A DNA stretch of 64,000 nt from Bog-756 sp963699345 (GTDB lineage: Bacteria > Actinomycetota > Acidimicrobiia > Acidimicrobiales > RAAP-2): positions 248,001 to 312,000 of the forward strand of contig CAVOTL010000003.1 of the NCBI GenBank assembly GCA_963699345.1, given 5' to 3'. This document shows positions 16,640-25,651 of this stretch, one piece after another. The translations under genes and the position numbers were made by a program. Numbering within the stretch: the stretch's first letter is position 1; every line of letters starts with the position of its first letter. The notes below the pieces were generated by a model. That model was not told where the DNA came from. It ran no database searches and was given only the letters and a program-made list of their open reading frames with translations.

Positions 16640-17368
16640 TCACGGCCGCACCACCGTGAGCGCGGGAGCGCGATGGCCCCGTACCGTCTGGACCTCGGTT
16701 CGGTCGTCCGCCGGGCGGAGGTCGACGGCAACACCGGCCAGGGGTGGCGAATAGACGTGCAGGGACGTGGCGACGGCACCCGACCGGTTGGCCAGCGAGT
16801 GCACCACCGTGGGTTCGGCCGAGGTGACGGATCCGCTCCGCAGCGTCCGTACGACGGGTCCGACGGCCGCCCCGGGGTCCGAGTAGGTTTCGAGGAGCAC
16901 CCCGTCGACCACCTGCAGCACGCTGCGGACGTCGCCGTGGTCGTGGAGGTCGAGCCCGGAGCCGTCCGGCCAGCAGATGAGCCAGGCGTCGTAGAAGGCG
17001 GTGGCGGCCAGACGGGACGACCGTGCGCACTCCCCCGCCCCGATGGAGGGGAGGGGCTGCACCCGGGCCAGTCCGGCGGCGATCGACCGGAGGGCCCGGA
17101 AGGAGAGGGAGCCGGCGGGCCGGATCCGGTCGGACGGACCGCGCCACGAGGGGTGAGCGGTGCGGTCGGACGTCGACCGGATCGACGGCCTGTCGGCTTG
17201 GGGGTTGGGAGGGGGCTCGGCGAGGGACACGGGGTACCTTCCGGGAGGGCGGGTGGCGTACGTGCCCGGTACGACCGGGATCACGAGGTCGGGGTCACCG
17301 GACGACACGCCCCCGCTTCCCGTCCCCGCGGCTCCGGACCGGCCCGGTCCGATGGGCTCGAACACCAT
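16640..17368 (-). CDS. Cysteine dioxygenase-like cupin
   Basis: This 242-residue protein starts at ATG 17368. The C-terminal ~150 residues fit the cysteine dioxygenase type I cupin: 'AWLICWPDGSGLDLHDHGDVRS' has the paired metal-binding histidines of cupin motif 1, and 'PTVVHSLANRSGAVATSLHVYSPPL' has the motif 2 histidine. Such enzymes use Fe(II) and O2 to make cysteine sulfinate or act on related thiols. The N-terminal ~75 residues are Gly/Pro-rich and probably disordered. It is divergent from the aldehyde dehydrogenase gene. Confidence 0.75.
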   Translation of the reverse strand: MVFEPIGPGRSGAAGTGSGGVSSGDPDLVIPVVPGTYATRPPGRYPVSLAEPPPNPQADRPSIRSTSDRTAHPSWRGPSDRIRPAGSLSFRALRSIAAGLARVQPLPSIGAGECARSSRLAATAFYDAWLICWPDGSGLDLHDHGDVRSVLQVVDGVLLETYSDPGAAVGPVVRTLRSGSVTSAEPTVVHSLANRSGAVATSLHVYSPPLAGVAVDLRPADDRTEVQTVRGHRAPALTVVRP

Positions 17369-17675
17369 GGATCCATCGTAGGGACTAATACCTGACTTGT
17401 CCAGTCGGTTTTATAGGGATTTGCAGTCAGCGGGTGCAGTCCGATGGCAGGCGTGGTTCCGGGGCCGGGCCCATGGCGTCGCCGGCCGGCCGTGGACTGG
17501 TCGGCGCTCCACCGATGGGGTCCGGACCGCGGGTGATCGTGACCAGCCACCTTCTGACCTTCGCCCCTGGTCCGGACGCGCCCCGTTCCTTAGCCTCGGA
17601 CCAGACGCCGGATGCGGCGTACCCCGCAGACCCCGTCCCGGGGCCGATGGCGGGAACGGACGAGGAGGTCGTGTG
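17369..17675. other. Intergenic region between divergent CDO-like and aldehyde dehydrogenase genes
   Basis: These 307 bp hold the divergent promoters. The only clear signal is an AT-rich patch at 17383-17420 containing GGGACTAAT and GGTTTTATAGGG. The first looks like a DevR half-site but lacks the second half. No gene is visible in the rest. Confidence 0.4.
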
Positions 17676-19242
17676 ATGGCCGTCACCGAAAGTGTCGTGC
17701 AGGACGGAAAGACCGAGGACGGGGCGTTCGTGGCGCCCGGTCGACCGGGCAGCCTGGTGGATGTCGCACCCCGCTACCAGAACTTCATCGGTGGCCACTG
17801 GGTGCCACCGACCAAGGGCCAGTACATGCAGAACGTGTCCCCGGTGACGGGCCACCCGTTCACCGAGGTGGCCCGCTCCACCGCGGAGGACGTGGAACTG
17901 GCCCTCGATGCCGCGCACGCCGCCAAGGACAGCGTGGGGGGAGGCCTCACTGGCCGAGCGGGCGGCGGTCCTGAACGCGGTGGCGGACGCCATCGAAGCC
18001 AACCTGACGATGCTGGCGGTGGCCGAGAGCTGGGAGAACGGCAAGCCGGTGCGCGAGACGCTGGCCGCCGACCTGCCGCTGGCCGTCGACCACTTCCGCT
18101 ACTTCGCCGGGGCGACGCGATCCCTCGAAGGTCGGTCGACCGAGATCGACAAGGACACGGTGGCCTACCACTTCCACGAGCCCCTGGGCGTGGTCGGGCA
18201 GATCATCCCGTTCAACTTTCCGCTGCTCATGGCGGCCTGGAAGATCGCCCCGGCCCTCGCCGCCGGCAACTGCACGGTGGTGAAGCCGGCCTCCCCCACC
18301 CCGTGGTCGATCCTGAAGCTGGCCGAGGTCATCGGCGACATCGTCCCGCCCGGGGTCCTCAACATCGTGACGGGTCCCGGTGGCGAGATCGGCAAGGCGC
18401 TGGCGTCCAGTCCGCGCATCGCCAAGATCGGGTTCACGGGCGAGACCACGACGGGTCGGTTGATCATGCAGTACGCGGCGGAGAACCTGATCCCGTCGAC
18501 CGTCGAGCTCGGTGGCAAGTCGCCCAACATCTTCTTCGCCGACGTCATGGATGCCGACGACCGGTACCTGGACAAGGCGATCGAGGGACTGGCGCTCTAC
18601 GCGTTCAACAAGGGGGAGGTCTGCACCTGCCCGTCACGGGCGCTCGTCCAGGAGTCGGTGTACGACCGCTTCATGGACCGCTGCCTCGACCGGATCGGCC
18701 GCATCACCCAGGGCAACCCGCTCGACCCGACGGTCATGATCGGAGCCCAGAACTCGGCCCAGCAGCTCGAGAAGATCACCGGATACGTCGACATCGGCGT
18801 GCAGGAGGGCGCCGAGGTGCTCATCGGAGGTCAGCGCACGCCGCTCGACGGTGAGCTGGTGGACGGCTACTACTTCGAGCCGACCGTCATGAAGGGTCAC
18901 AACGACATGCGGATCTTCCAGGAGGAGATCTTCGGCCCCGTGCTCGCCGTCACCACCTTCACCGACGAAGCCGACGCGGTCCGGATCGCCAACGACACCC
19001 TGTACGGGCTCGGCGCCGGCGTATGGACCCGCAACGGCAACCTCGCCTACCGCATGGGCCGGGCCATCAAGGCCGGCCGGGTGTGGACGAACTGCTACCA
19101 CCTCTATCCCGCCGGCGCGGCGTTCGGGGGCTACAAGATCTCGGGGGTCGGTCGCGAGAACCACCTCATGATGCTGGACCACTACTCCCAGACCAAGAAC
19201 CTGCTCGTCAGCTACAGCGACGAGCCTCTCGGATTCTTCTAG
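17676..19242 (+). CDS. NAD(P)-dependent aldehyde dehydrogenase, frameshifted
   Basis: ATG 17676 follows a GAGGAGG ribosome site. The frame begins 'FIGGHWVPPTKGQYMQNVSP', breaks near 17931, and resumes as 'AWGEASLAERAAVLNAVADAIE'. Deleting one base (the A at 17931) gives 'AAKDAWGEASLAERA', the normal family sequence, and ~521 residues. Landmarks of the ALDH fold are 'IIPFNFPLLMAAWKIAPALAAGN', 'GFTGETTTGRLI', 'ELGGKSPNIFF' and catalytic cysteine in 'NKGEVCTCPSR'. That form is seen in the AldA/ExaC group, which oxidises acetaldehyde and other short aldehydes. A DUF779 gene follows by 19 bp, the usual partner of this group. Whether the indel is real or a consensus error is open. Confidence 0.88.
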
Positions 19243-19261
19243 CCGTCGGGGACGGGCACCC

Positions 19262-19672
19262 ATGACCATCGGGGACGGTACCGGTGCCGGCTGCCCGTCC
19301 GCGGTGGCCCGCGTCGTGGCCACGACGGCGGCACTGGCGGCGATCGACGCGGTCACGTCCGAGCACGGCCCGGTCCTGTTCTTCCAGTCGGGCGGTTGCT
19401 GCGACGGCAGTCTGCCCATCTGCTTCGGCGTGGGGGAGTTCACCATCGGCACCCACGACGTCCGGCTCGGTTCGGTCGGCGGCTGCGCCTTCTACATCGA
19501 CCACCGGCAGTTCGAGGCGTGGAAGCACACCCAGCTCATCCTCGACGTCGGCGCGGGCGAGCCCGAGGGCTTCTCGATCGGGGCCGGACCGGACGGGCAC
19601 TTCATCACCCGCTCCCGGGTCTTCACCGAGGACGAGTTGCGCTCACTGGAGACCCCGACCCCGCCGTCGTGA
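19262..19672 (+). CDS. DUF779 family protein, partner of aldehyde dehydrogenase
   Basis: This 136-residue protein starts 19 bp after the aldehyde dehydrogenase stop. The 'VLFFQSGGCCDGSLPICF' block with three cysteines and the later 'CAFYIDHRQFEAWKHTQLILDV' match the DUF779 family. That family is very often found next to ALDHs of the AldA/ExaC type. The paired cysteines suggest a metal or redox site, but no biochemical role is established. It is co-transcribed with the dehydrogenase. Confidence 0.85.
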   Translation: MTIGDGTGAGCPSAVARVVATTAALAAIDAVTSEHGPVLFFQSGGCCDGSLPICFGVGEFTIGTHDVRLGSVGGCAFYIDHRQFEAWKHTQLILDVGAGEPEGFSIGAGPDGHFITRSRVFTEDELRSLETPTPPS

Positions 19673-19790
19673 CCCCGCCCCTTCCCACCCCGGGGTGCGC
19701 AGCCGGTCCGGGTCCGGAGCGACCCGGTGCCGCGGTCCCGCCCCCGTGGCGGTAGACAGGACGACGACCGCGCACCCGACAGGAGGGTCC

Positions 19791-20831
19791 ATGGAGACGT
19801 CGCCGCTGCCCAGCGCCCTGCCGATCGTCCAGGCGCCGATGGCCGGAGGTCCGTCGACCCCCGAACTGACGGCGGCCGTCGGTCGGGCCGGCGGGTTCGG
19901 GTTCCTCGCCGCCGGCTACCGCTCCCCCGACCAGCTGCGGACGTCCATCGCCGCCACCCGGCGGCTCACCGATGCCCCGTTCGGCGTCAACCTCTTCTAT
20001 CCGACCGCACCGGCCGATCCGGGGGTGGTCCACACCTACGCCGACGTCATCCGGCCCGAGGCGGAGCGCCTGGGCGTTCCCCTCGGTGTCCCCCGGTGGG
20101 ACGACGACGCCCTCGGCGACAAGCTGGAGGTGGTGGCGTCCGAACGGGTGCCGATGGTGAGCTTCACCTTCGGCTGCCCCACCGCGGCGGAAGTCGAGAC
20201 GCTCCACACCGCCGGCAGCACGGTCGCCGTGACGGTGACCTCGGCGGCCGAGGCCCGGGTGGCGGAGGACGCGGGCGCCGACCTGGTGGCCGTGCAGGGC
20301 ACCGAAGCCGGCGGTCACCAGGGCTCCTTCCTCGACCACGAGCCGAACCGGGTGCCCCTCGCCACCCTGCTCGACGAGGTGGGCGCCACGACCGACCTCC
20401 CCATGATCGGGAGCGGCGGCATCATGACCGGCACCCGGGTGGCGGAGGTGCTGGGGGCCGGGGCCGTCGGTGCCCAGATGGGGACGGCCTTCCTCGGCTG
20501 TCCGGAAGCGGGCACGTCCGCCGTGCACCGGGAGGCTCTGGCCTCGGGGGCGTATCCCGGCACGATGCTGACCCGGGCGTTCAGCGGGCGCTGGGGACGC
20601 GGACTGGCGAACGAGTTCGCGGTGGCGTATTCGAACGCCGCGCCGGACGCCTACCCCGAGGTCCACCACCTCACCCGCCCCCTCCGGGCGGCGGCGACCG
20701 ACGCCGGCGACCCACGCGTGCCCAACCTGTGGGCGGGGGAAGGTTGGCGCCACGCCCGCGGCGAACCGGCGGACGTCGTGGTGCGCAGGATCGCCTCCGA
20801 CCTGGCGTCCGCCCTCGGGGGCCGGTCCTGA
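19791..20831 (+). CDS. Nitronate monooxygenase-like FMN enzyme (2-nitropropane dioxygenase family)
   Basis: This 346-residue TIM-barrel flavoprotein starts at ATG 19791 behind an AGGAGGG ribosome site. 'LPIVQAPMAGGPSTPELTAA' opens the barrel, 'VAVQGTEAGGHQGSF' has the His and glycines near FMN, and 'GSGGIMTGTRVAEVLGAGAVGAQMGTAF' is the phosphate-binding end. Enzymes of this family oxidise nitronates, though several members are NADH:quinone reductases. It lies 118 bp downstream of the DUF779 gene and may be separately transcribed. Confidence 0.88.
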   Translation: METSPLPSALPIVQAPMAGGPSTPELTAAVGRAGGFGFLAAGYRSPDQLRTSIAATRRLTDAPFGVNLFYPTAPADPGVVHTYADVIRPEAERLGVPLGVPRWDDDALGDKLEVVASERVPMVSFTFGCPTAAEVETLHTAGSTVAVTVTSAAEARVAEDAGADLVAVQGTEAGGHQGSFLDHEPNRVPLATLLDEVGATTDLPMIGSGGIMTGTRVAEVLGAGAVGAQMGTAFLGCPEAGTSAVHREALASGAYPGTMLTRAFSGRWGRGLANEFAVAYSNAAPDAYPEVHHLTRPLRAAATDAGDPRVPNLWAGEGWRHARGEPADVVVRRIASDLASALGGRS

Positions 20832-20885
20832 CGACGGCGGCCCGACCCGTAGCCCGACGGCACCGACCCGTCGCCGGGCCCCCGG

Positions 20886-21341
20886 TCAGCTCACGAGGAC
20901 GTCGGGCCTCCCGAGGCCCTCGGCCTCGCACAGGGCGATGTACACCTCGAGGGCGCCGGGGCCGTCGTAGACGCTCTCCACGGAGCCGTCGTCGGCCAGG
21001 TTGAGGTTGACCCCGTACATCTGGAACCAGACCTGCGTGTCGTCCTCGATGCACTCGAGGGTGTGGACCGACCCGGCCGGCTCGAAGAGGAACGAACCCG
21101 CCCGGTTCACGTAGTCGTACTCGCGGTACTTCCACGCACCCGACATCGTGTAGCCGTAGACCGGTCCGGTGTGACGGTGGGTCTGGACGGCGTAGCCCTT
21201 CTGGAAGATGTTCTCCACGATCCAGAGGCCCTCGGCCACGTCCACCTGGATCACCTTCAGCTTGTTCCCCCCGCCGATCTCCACGAACGGGAGGTCGGCG
21301 GCTCCCCGGTGCTGGGCGGCGGGGGCAGTGGCGATACTCAT
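20886..21341 (-). CDS. Cupin dioxygenase-like protein (2,4'-dihydroxyacetophenone dioxygenase family)
   Basis: This 151-residue single-domain cupin starts at ATG 21341 with AGGAG upstream. 'VENIFQKGYAVQTHRHTGPVYGYTMSG' holds cupin motif 1 (two His plus a distal Tyr/Glu region), and 'RAGSFLFEPAGSVHTLE' holds motif 2. The overall pattern resembles 2,4'-dihydroxyacetophenone dioxygenase and ChrR-type cupins. The frame stays open upstream, but that part encodes a fragment of an unrelated family (see 21486-21587). Substrate unknown. Confidence 0.72.
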   Translation of the reverse strand: MSIATAPAAQHRGAADLPFVEIGGGNKLKVIQVDVAEGLWIVENIFQKGYAVQTHRHTGPVYGYTMSGAWKYREYDYVNRAGSFLFEPAGSVHTLECIEDDTQVWFQMYGVNLNLADDGSVESVYDGPGALEVYIALCEAEGLGRPDVLVS

Positions 21342-21485
21342 CTCGTCTCCTGGGTGTCCGTCGGAGGGGTGCGCCACGACCTCGGCGATCCGGTGCCCCC
21401 ATCCGGTTGAGGACATCCACAGTGGCACACGGCACCGGCCAGGTCCACGGGGCCACCGGACCGACCCGGCGCAGGCGCCGGTGCA

Positions 21486-21587
21486 CGTGTCGAGTCCGTC
21501 CAGGAACACGCCCTGTTCGGTGAGCACGAGACACGTGCCCGGGGTCTGGCTGCGGAACTCGATGGTGGACACCGAGATACGGGCACC
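21486..21587 (-). pseudogene. Remnant of an AHSA1/SRPBCC-domain protein
   Basis: On the minus strand the translated stretch 'GARISVSTIEFR' followed by 'GTCLVLTEQGVFLDGLDT' looks like the C-terminal third of AHSA1/START-like proteins (typically 'RxSVSxxTVExxxxxxGTxLxxTEQGxFLDG'). Nothing of the family remains on either side: upstream it runs into the end of the neighbouring repeat-protein gene, and downstream the similarity stops. It is probably a decayed gene tail. Recognition is from memory of the family pattern. Confidence 0.45.
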
Positions 21588-21601
21588 CCAATGTCGAGCG
21601 A

Positions 21602-23020
21602 TTACTTGAGCCTCAAGTGGAGCGGCCCGGTGGGTTCCGGGCCGGGTGCGACCATCCGCCGGAGATCCGGGAGACCGGCCCGGTCCGTACCCGCCCGCGC
21701 CACGTGGGCCCCGTGTCGCAGGAAGGGCACATCCAGCACCGACTGCAGGGTCGGGTCGCCGTTGGTGGCCATGGCGACGACCGGGCCGAGGCCGAGGCCG
21801 ACGCCACTCCCGTAGAAGGGCGCCGACCCGTAGTTGAACAGGCCGCCGTCGGCGGCCGAGAACCAGTAGCCCGCACCGTCGGGCATCGCCGCCGTGGCCA
21901 CGATGGGCTGGTTCAGATGGACGTCGCCGGCCGATCCGTAGAAACCGGCGTCGCCGTAGGCGAACACCCCGCCGTCCGAGGCGACCAGCCAGTAGCCACC
22001 GCCGTCGGGGGTGGCGGCCATCCCGACGATCGGCGCGTTGAGGTGGACGTTGCCGGCCGATCCGTAGAAGGAGGCGTCGCCGTAGGAGAAGATGCCACCG
22101 TCCGAGGCGACCAGCCAGTAGCCGCCGCCGTCCGGCGTGGTGGCCATGCCGACGATCGGTTGGTTGAGATGGATGTTGCCGGCCGATCCGAAGAAGGTGG
22201 CGTCGCCGTAGGAGAAGACGCCGCCGTCCGAGGCGACCAGCCAGTAGCCACCGGCGTCGGGGGTCCTGGCCATGCCGACGATCGGCCGGTTGAGGGAGAT
22301 GTTGCCCGCCGATCCGTAGAACCCGGCGTCGCCGTAGGAGAAGATGCCGCCGTCCGAGGCGACCAGCCAGTAGCCACCGTTGTCACCGGTCGGGGTGATG
22401 GCCACGATGGGTTTGTTGAGGGAGAGGGTGCCGGCGCCACCGAAGTACGGCGCGTCTCCCGCATAGGCGACGTCGCCGTACTGGTCGACCTGGTAGTACC
22501 CGATCCCGCCCGACCCGTCGAGCTGCACCGTGGTGGGCGTCGAGTCCGCCGAACCCTGGATGGTGAGCGTGGCCGACCGGTCGCCGAGCCTGCCCGGGAA
22601 GAAGAAGACGAACATCGTGCAGGAAGCGGCCGGGGCCAGGACGATGGAGGTGGCGCCACCCGCACAGGAGGGGTCCCATAGGATCCCGTAGTCGTCCGCT
22701 CCGGGGCCCACGATGTCGAACCCGCTGCCGAATCCGATACCGGAGAGTTCCGCCGAGATCGTGTCGGTGGTGGTCCCGTTGTTGGTCAGGGTGAACGTCT
22801 GGGGTCCGGCGATCATCCCGAGCGGGGCGGAACCCAGGTCGATGGAGGAGGGCGACGCCGTCAGGTCGGAGGTGGCGACCGCGTCGGCGGCACCACCGGT
22901 GCCGGCGGTCACGACGACCGGCACGATCACCGACAGGCCGGCCACCGCCGCCATGAGGAGTCGACCCGTCCTGCGAGTGCGTGCCACCGTCGTACCGCCG
23001 ATCTCCGGCGGCCCATCCAC
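21602..23020 (-). CDS. Secreted protein with GYWLVASDGG tandem repeats
   Basis: This 472-residue protein starts at GTG 23020, or at GTG 22987, which gives a more usual signal peptide. A signal sequence ('LLMAAVAGLSVIVPVVVTAG') precedes an Ig/ASH-like domain ('LGSAPLGMIAGPQTFTLTNNGT'). Five to six units of 42 residues follow, each 'PIVGMATTPDGGGYWLVASD' plus 'GGIFSYGDASFYGSAGN'. The aromatic/Gly pattern suggests a beta-propeller-like surface domain. Such repeats are abundant in Acidimicrobiia genomes and are the best lineage clue in the window. The last ~40 residues are off-pattern and may be poorly folded. Confidence 0.75.
   Translation of the reverse strand: MDGPPEIGGTTVARTRRTGRLLMAAVAGLSVIVPVVVTAGTGGAADAVATSDLTASPSSIDLGSAPLGMIAGPQTFTLTNNGTTTDTISAELSGIGFGSGFDIVGPGADDYGILWDPSCAGGATSIVLAPAASCTMFVFFFPGRLGDRSATLTIQGSADSTPTTVQLDGSGGIGYYQVDQYGDVAYAGDAPYFGGAGTLSLNKPIVAITPTGDNGGYWLVASDGGIFSYGDAGFYGSAGNISLNRPIVGMARTPDAGGYWLVASDGGVFSYGDATFFGSAGNIHLNQPIVGMATTPDGGGYWLVASDGGIFSYGDASFYGSAGNVHLNAPIVGMAATPDGGGYWLVASDGGVFAYGDAGFYGSAGDVHLNQPIVATAAMPDGAGYWFSAADGGLFNYGSAPFYGSGVGLGLGPVVAMATNGDPTLQSVLDVPFLRHGAHVARAGTDRAGLPDLRRMVAPGPEPTGPLHLRLK
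21900..22430 (-). repeat. 126-bp in-gene tandem repeats
   Basis: The block encoding GGYWLVASDGG recurs at exact 126-bp steps (phase points 21969, 22095, 22221, 22347), with high DNA identity between copies. More diverged copies lie on either side. This is a natural site for slippage or recombination and for short-read misassembly. Confidence 0.8.
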
Positions 23021-23298
23021 CGAGTAGCCGCATGGTAGTGGGAGCTGCGTCGGGGGACCATCAGTCGTGACGTGCCTCCGGCAACAAGTGGTGCAGATGT
23101 CCGGCGCCGCGCCCGTCGCAACGAGGGCGACGGACCGACCCAGGAGTTCGGCGCCCCACCCGCGTGTCTCGCGCTGTCGATGTCCAGCCGTGGCTCATGG
23201 CGCGGAACGGAGCTCGCTCCGTCGTGCACATGAGCTGGGGTCTGGCCTCGATCTGGATCGTCGGCTTTCGGCACCCCCGGTCGCAGTGCCGGGCGCGG

Positions 23299-23994
23299 TC
23301 ACAGACCGAGCAGCAGGTCCGAGACGGCGTCCGGTTGGGACAGGAACGGATGGTGGCCACTCTCGAATTCGACGACGGAGGTCGCCTTCCGGGCGAACCC
23401 ACGCTGTCGCGACGGTGGTGTGCCCCGGTCCTGAGCGCAGACGAGATAGGTCGTCGGCACCTGCTGCCAGGCCGCCGTCCTCACGGGCTGGGCCGTCACC
23501 TGCACGCTCTGCCGGGCGAGCCTGTCCGCCGCCTGGACCTGGATGTCGGGGTCACAGTCCTGCAGGAACGTCTCGACGAGCAGCTCCGGGCGGACGCCGA
23601 ATGTGCCGCTGTCCGCGTCGATGTCCAGGAACGGAGCGGGGGTGCCGTCCCCGAAGTCGGCCAGGCTCTGTCCGACCTCGGGGAGGTAGCTCGACACCAG
23701 CACCAGATGACGCACCGAGTCGACTCCGTCCACCGCTTCTGCGGTGACGATCCCCCCGTAGCTGTGCGCGACCACGACGGTCGGCTCGTCGCTGTCCACC
23801 AGGACCTGTCGGACCGCCGCCACGTCCTCGGCCAGACCCGGCCCGTCACCGCCGGCGGTCCGTCCGTCCTCGCCACAGCTCGGCAGTGACGGCGCGGCAC
23901 TCGCGACTCCGCGCCGTCGGAGCAGGGCGTCCGTGCGATGCCACCACCATTCACCGTCCCGTACACACGCTCCGTGCACGAACACGACCCTCAT
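23299..23994 (-). CDS. Alpha/beta hydrolase
   Basis: This 231-residue hydrolase starts at ATG 23994 behind GGAGGTGG. 'VVFVHGACVRDGEWWW' is the oxyanion loop (HG motif) and 'VVAHSYGGIVTAEA' the nucleophile elbow (G/A-x-S-x-G). 'FESGHHPFLSQPDAV' carries the catalytic histidine. The sequence resembles the plant-esterase/salicylate-esterase-like hydrolases of actinobacteria. No genomic partner identifies the substrate. The ~280 bp downstream, before the repeat-protein start, show no convincing gene. Confidence 0.8.
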   Translation of the reverse strand: MRVVFVHGACVRDGEWWWHRTDALLRRRGVASAAPSLPSCGEDGRTAGGDGPGLAEDVAAVRQVLVDSDEPTVVVAHSYGGIVTAEAVDGVDSVRHLVLVSSYLPEVGQSLADFGDGTPAPFLDIDADSGTFGVRPELLVETFLQDCDPDIQVQAADRLARQSVQVTAQPVRTAAWQQVPTTYLVCAQDRGTPPSRQRGFARKATSVVEFESGHHPFLSQPDAVSDLLLGL

Positions 23995-24193
23995 CGCCAC
24001 CTCCGTCGACTCCCTCTGGGACCTCGACGTTACCGGCGGGGCCGCCCTCCCCCACCGGACCGGCTACGGCGATCAACCCCGTGGGCCGCCTCGCGACCCC
24101 ACACTCGACCGGACCGAACTGAGTCCGTACCCGCGGAGAAAGCAGGCGGACCCGGGCGGCGATTCCACCCGACCCGCCCGAGACCCCGCTCGG

Positions 24194-25408
24194 CTACTTG
24201 ATGTGCACCCCGGAGATGGCCCGGCTGATGATCAGCCGCTGGATCTCACTGGTGCCTTCGAAGATGGTGAAGATCTTCGAGTCGCGGTGCCACCGTTCCA
24301 CCGGGTAGTCGCGCACGTAGCCGTAGCCGCCCAGGATCTGGATGGCCTCCTCGGTGACGTGCACGGCGGTCTCGCCGGCGAACAGCTTGGACATCGAACC
24401 CTGGGCGGCGTCGAACTCCTTGCCGGTGGCGCCCATCCACGAGGCCTGCCACACCAGGAGCCGCGAGGCCTCGATCCGGGTCCGCATGTCGGCGAGCTTG
24501 AACGCGATGGCCTGGTTCTCGATGATGGCCCTCCCGAAGGCCTTGCGCTCCTTGGCGTAGTCGAGCGAGTACTCGAACGCCGCCCGGGCGATGCCGAGGG
24601 CCTGGGCGCCGACCGTCGGGCGGCTCCCCTCGAAGGTCTTCATGGCCGCCTGACCGCCGCTGCGCTTGCCCTCACGGGCGCGGGCCAACTTGGCGTCGAG
24701 CTTCTCCTTGCCACCCAGCAGGCAGTGGCCCGGGACCCGGACGTCGTCGAAGATCACCTCGGCGGTGTGGGACGCCCGGATGCCCATCTTCGAGAACTTC
24801 TGGCCCTGCGACAGACCCGGCGTACCGGGGGGGCAGACGAAGCTGGCCTGGCCACGCGAGCCGAGTTCGGGGTCGACCGTGGCCACCACCACATGGACGT
24901 CGGCCATGCCGCCGTTGGTGATCCACGTCTTGGTGCCGTTGATCACCCACTCGTCCTTGGCCTCGTCGTAGACGGCGCGGGTGCGGAGCGACGACACGTC
25001 GGAGCCGGCGTCGGGCTCGGACACACAGAAGGCGGCCGTCTGGATCTTGTCGGGGGTGCCGTAGCACTGGGGGCCCCACTCCGTCAGCTGCTCGGGGGTG
25101 CCGTTGCCGGCGATGCCGGCCAGGCCGAGCGAGCTGCCCAGCAGGGCCAACGCGATGCCGGCGTCACCCCAGGACAGCTCCTCGGCGGCCACGGGCATGG
25201 TCAGCCCCGTCGGGTCGGAGAAGCACTGGGCGATGAAGTCGAAGGAGTACAGACCGATCTGGGCGGCCTCCTCGATGATCGGCCAGGGGGTCTCCTCGCG
25301 CTCGTCCCACTCGTGGGCCGCGGGCCGGATCACGTTCTCCGCGAAGTCGTGGACCCACTTCTGGACCGTCAGCTGGTCCTCGTTCAGCTCCATCGAGAAA
25401 TCCGTCAT
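24194..25408 (-). CDS. Acyl-CoA dehydrogenase
   Basis: This 404-residue FAD enzyme starts at ATG 25408 with AGAGGTG upstream. 'AAFCVSEPDAGSDVSSLRTRA' is the first family signature, 'TWITNGGMADVHVVVATVD' lines FAD, and 'QILGGYGYVRDYPVERWHRDSK' is the second signature. 'IFEGTSEIQRLIISR' supplies the conserved C-terminal FAD/CoA contact, with the catalytic base region just before it. It catalyses the first step of beta-oxidation on an unknown acyl-CoA. A perfect palindrome at 25509-25524 probably binds a TetR-family fatty-acid regulator encoded elsewhere. Confidence 0.92.
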   Translation of the reverse strand: MTDFSMELNEDQLTVQKWVHDFAENVIRPAAHEWDEREETPWPIIEEAAQIGLYSFDFIAQCFSDPTGLTMPVAAEELSWGDAGIALALLGSSLGLAGIAGNGTPEQLTEWGPQCYGTPDKIQTAAFCVSEPDAGSDVSSLRTRAVYDEAKDEWVINGTKTWITNGGMADVHVVVATVDPELGSRGQASFVCPPGTPGLSQGQKFSKMGIRASHTAEVIFDDVRVPGHCLLGGKEKLDAKLARAREGKRSGGQAAMKTFEGSRPTVGAQALGIARAAFEYSLDYAKERKAFGRAIIENQAIAFKLADMRTRIEASRLLVWQASWMGATGKEFDAAQGSMSKLFAGETAVHVTEEAIQILGGYGYVRDYPVERWHRDSKIFTIFEGTSEIQRLIISRAISGVHIK

Positions 25409-25508
25409 GGCGCACCTCTCCGTTCTGGCCCATCGGGCCCCTCGTGCACGGCTCGGCCCGGAATCGGCGCCGTATGCGCACGCGCACCGCAGCCGTCGGG
25501 CCCTGCTT

Positions 25509-25524
25509 GTTACTCAATAGTAAC
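25509..25524. promoter_or_regulatory. Palindrome GTTACT-CAAT-AGTAAC upstream of acyl-CoA dehydrogenase
   Basis: This perfect 6-4-6 inverted repeat is ~100 bp upstream of the acyl-CoA dehydrogenase start and overlaps an AT-rich, promoter-like patch (TACTAT on the minus strand). Size and symmetry fit a TetR-family operator of the kind controlling fatty acid catabolism. Confidence 0.5.
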
Positions 25525-25651
25525 CAAGAAGGTGCGCGCGCGGCAACCACCCGGTGACGGGGTGGCGGGTACGTGGACGATCAGACCACCGGTGTGGGGG
25601 TCACGGCCCCAGGGAGCCCGGCGGTCGCCGGGCGGCTCGCGGGAAGGTCGG

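Noticed and set aside
17381..17395. DevR box between the CDO-like and aldehyde dehydrogenase genes (GGGACTAATACCTGA)
   Set aside because: Only one half-site matches; the second half is absent.
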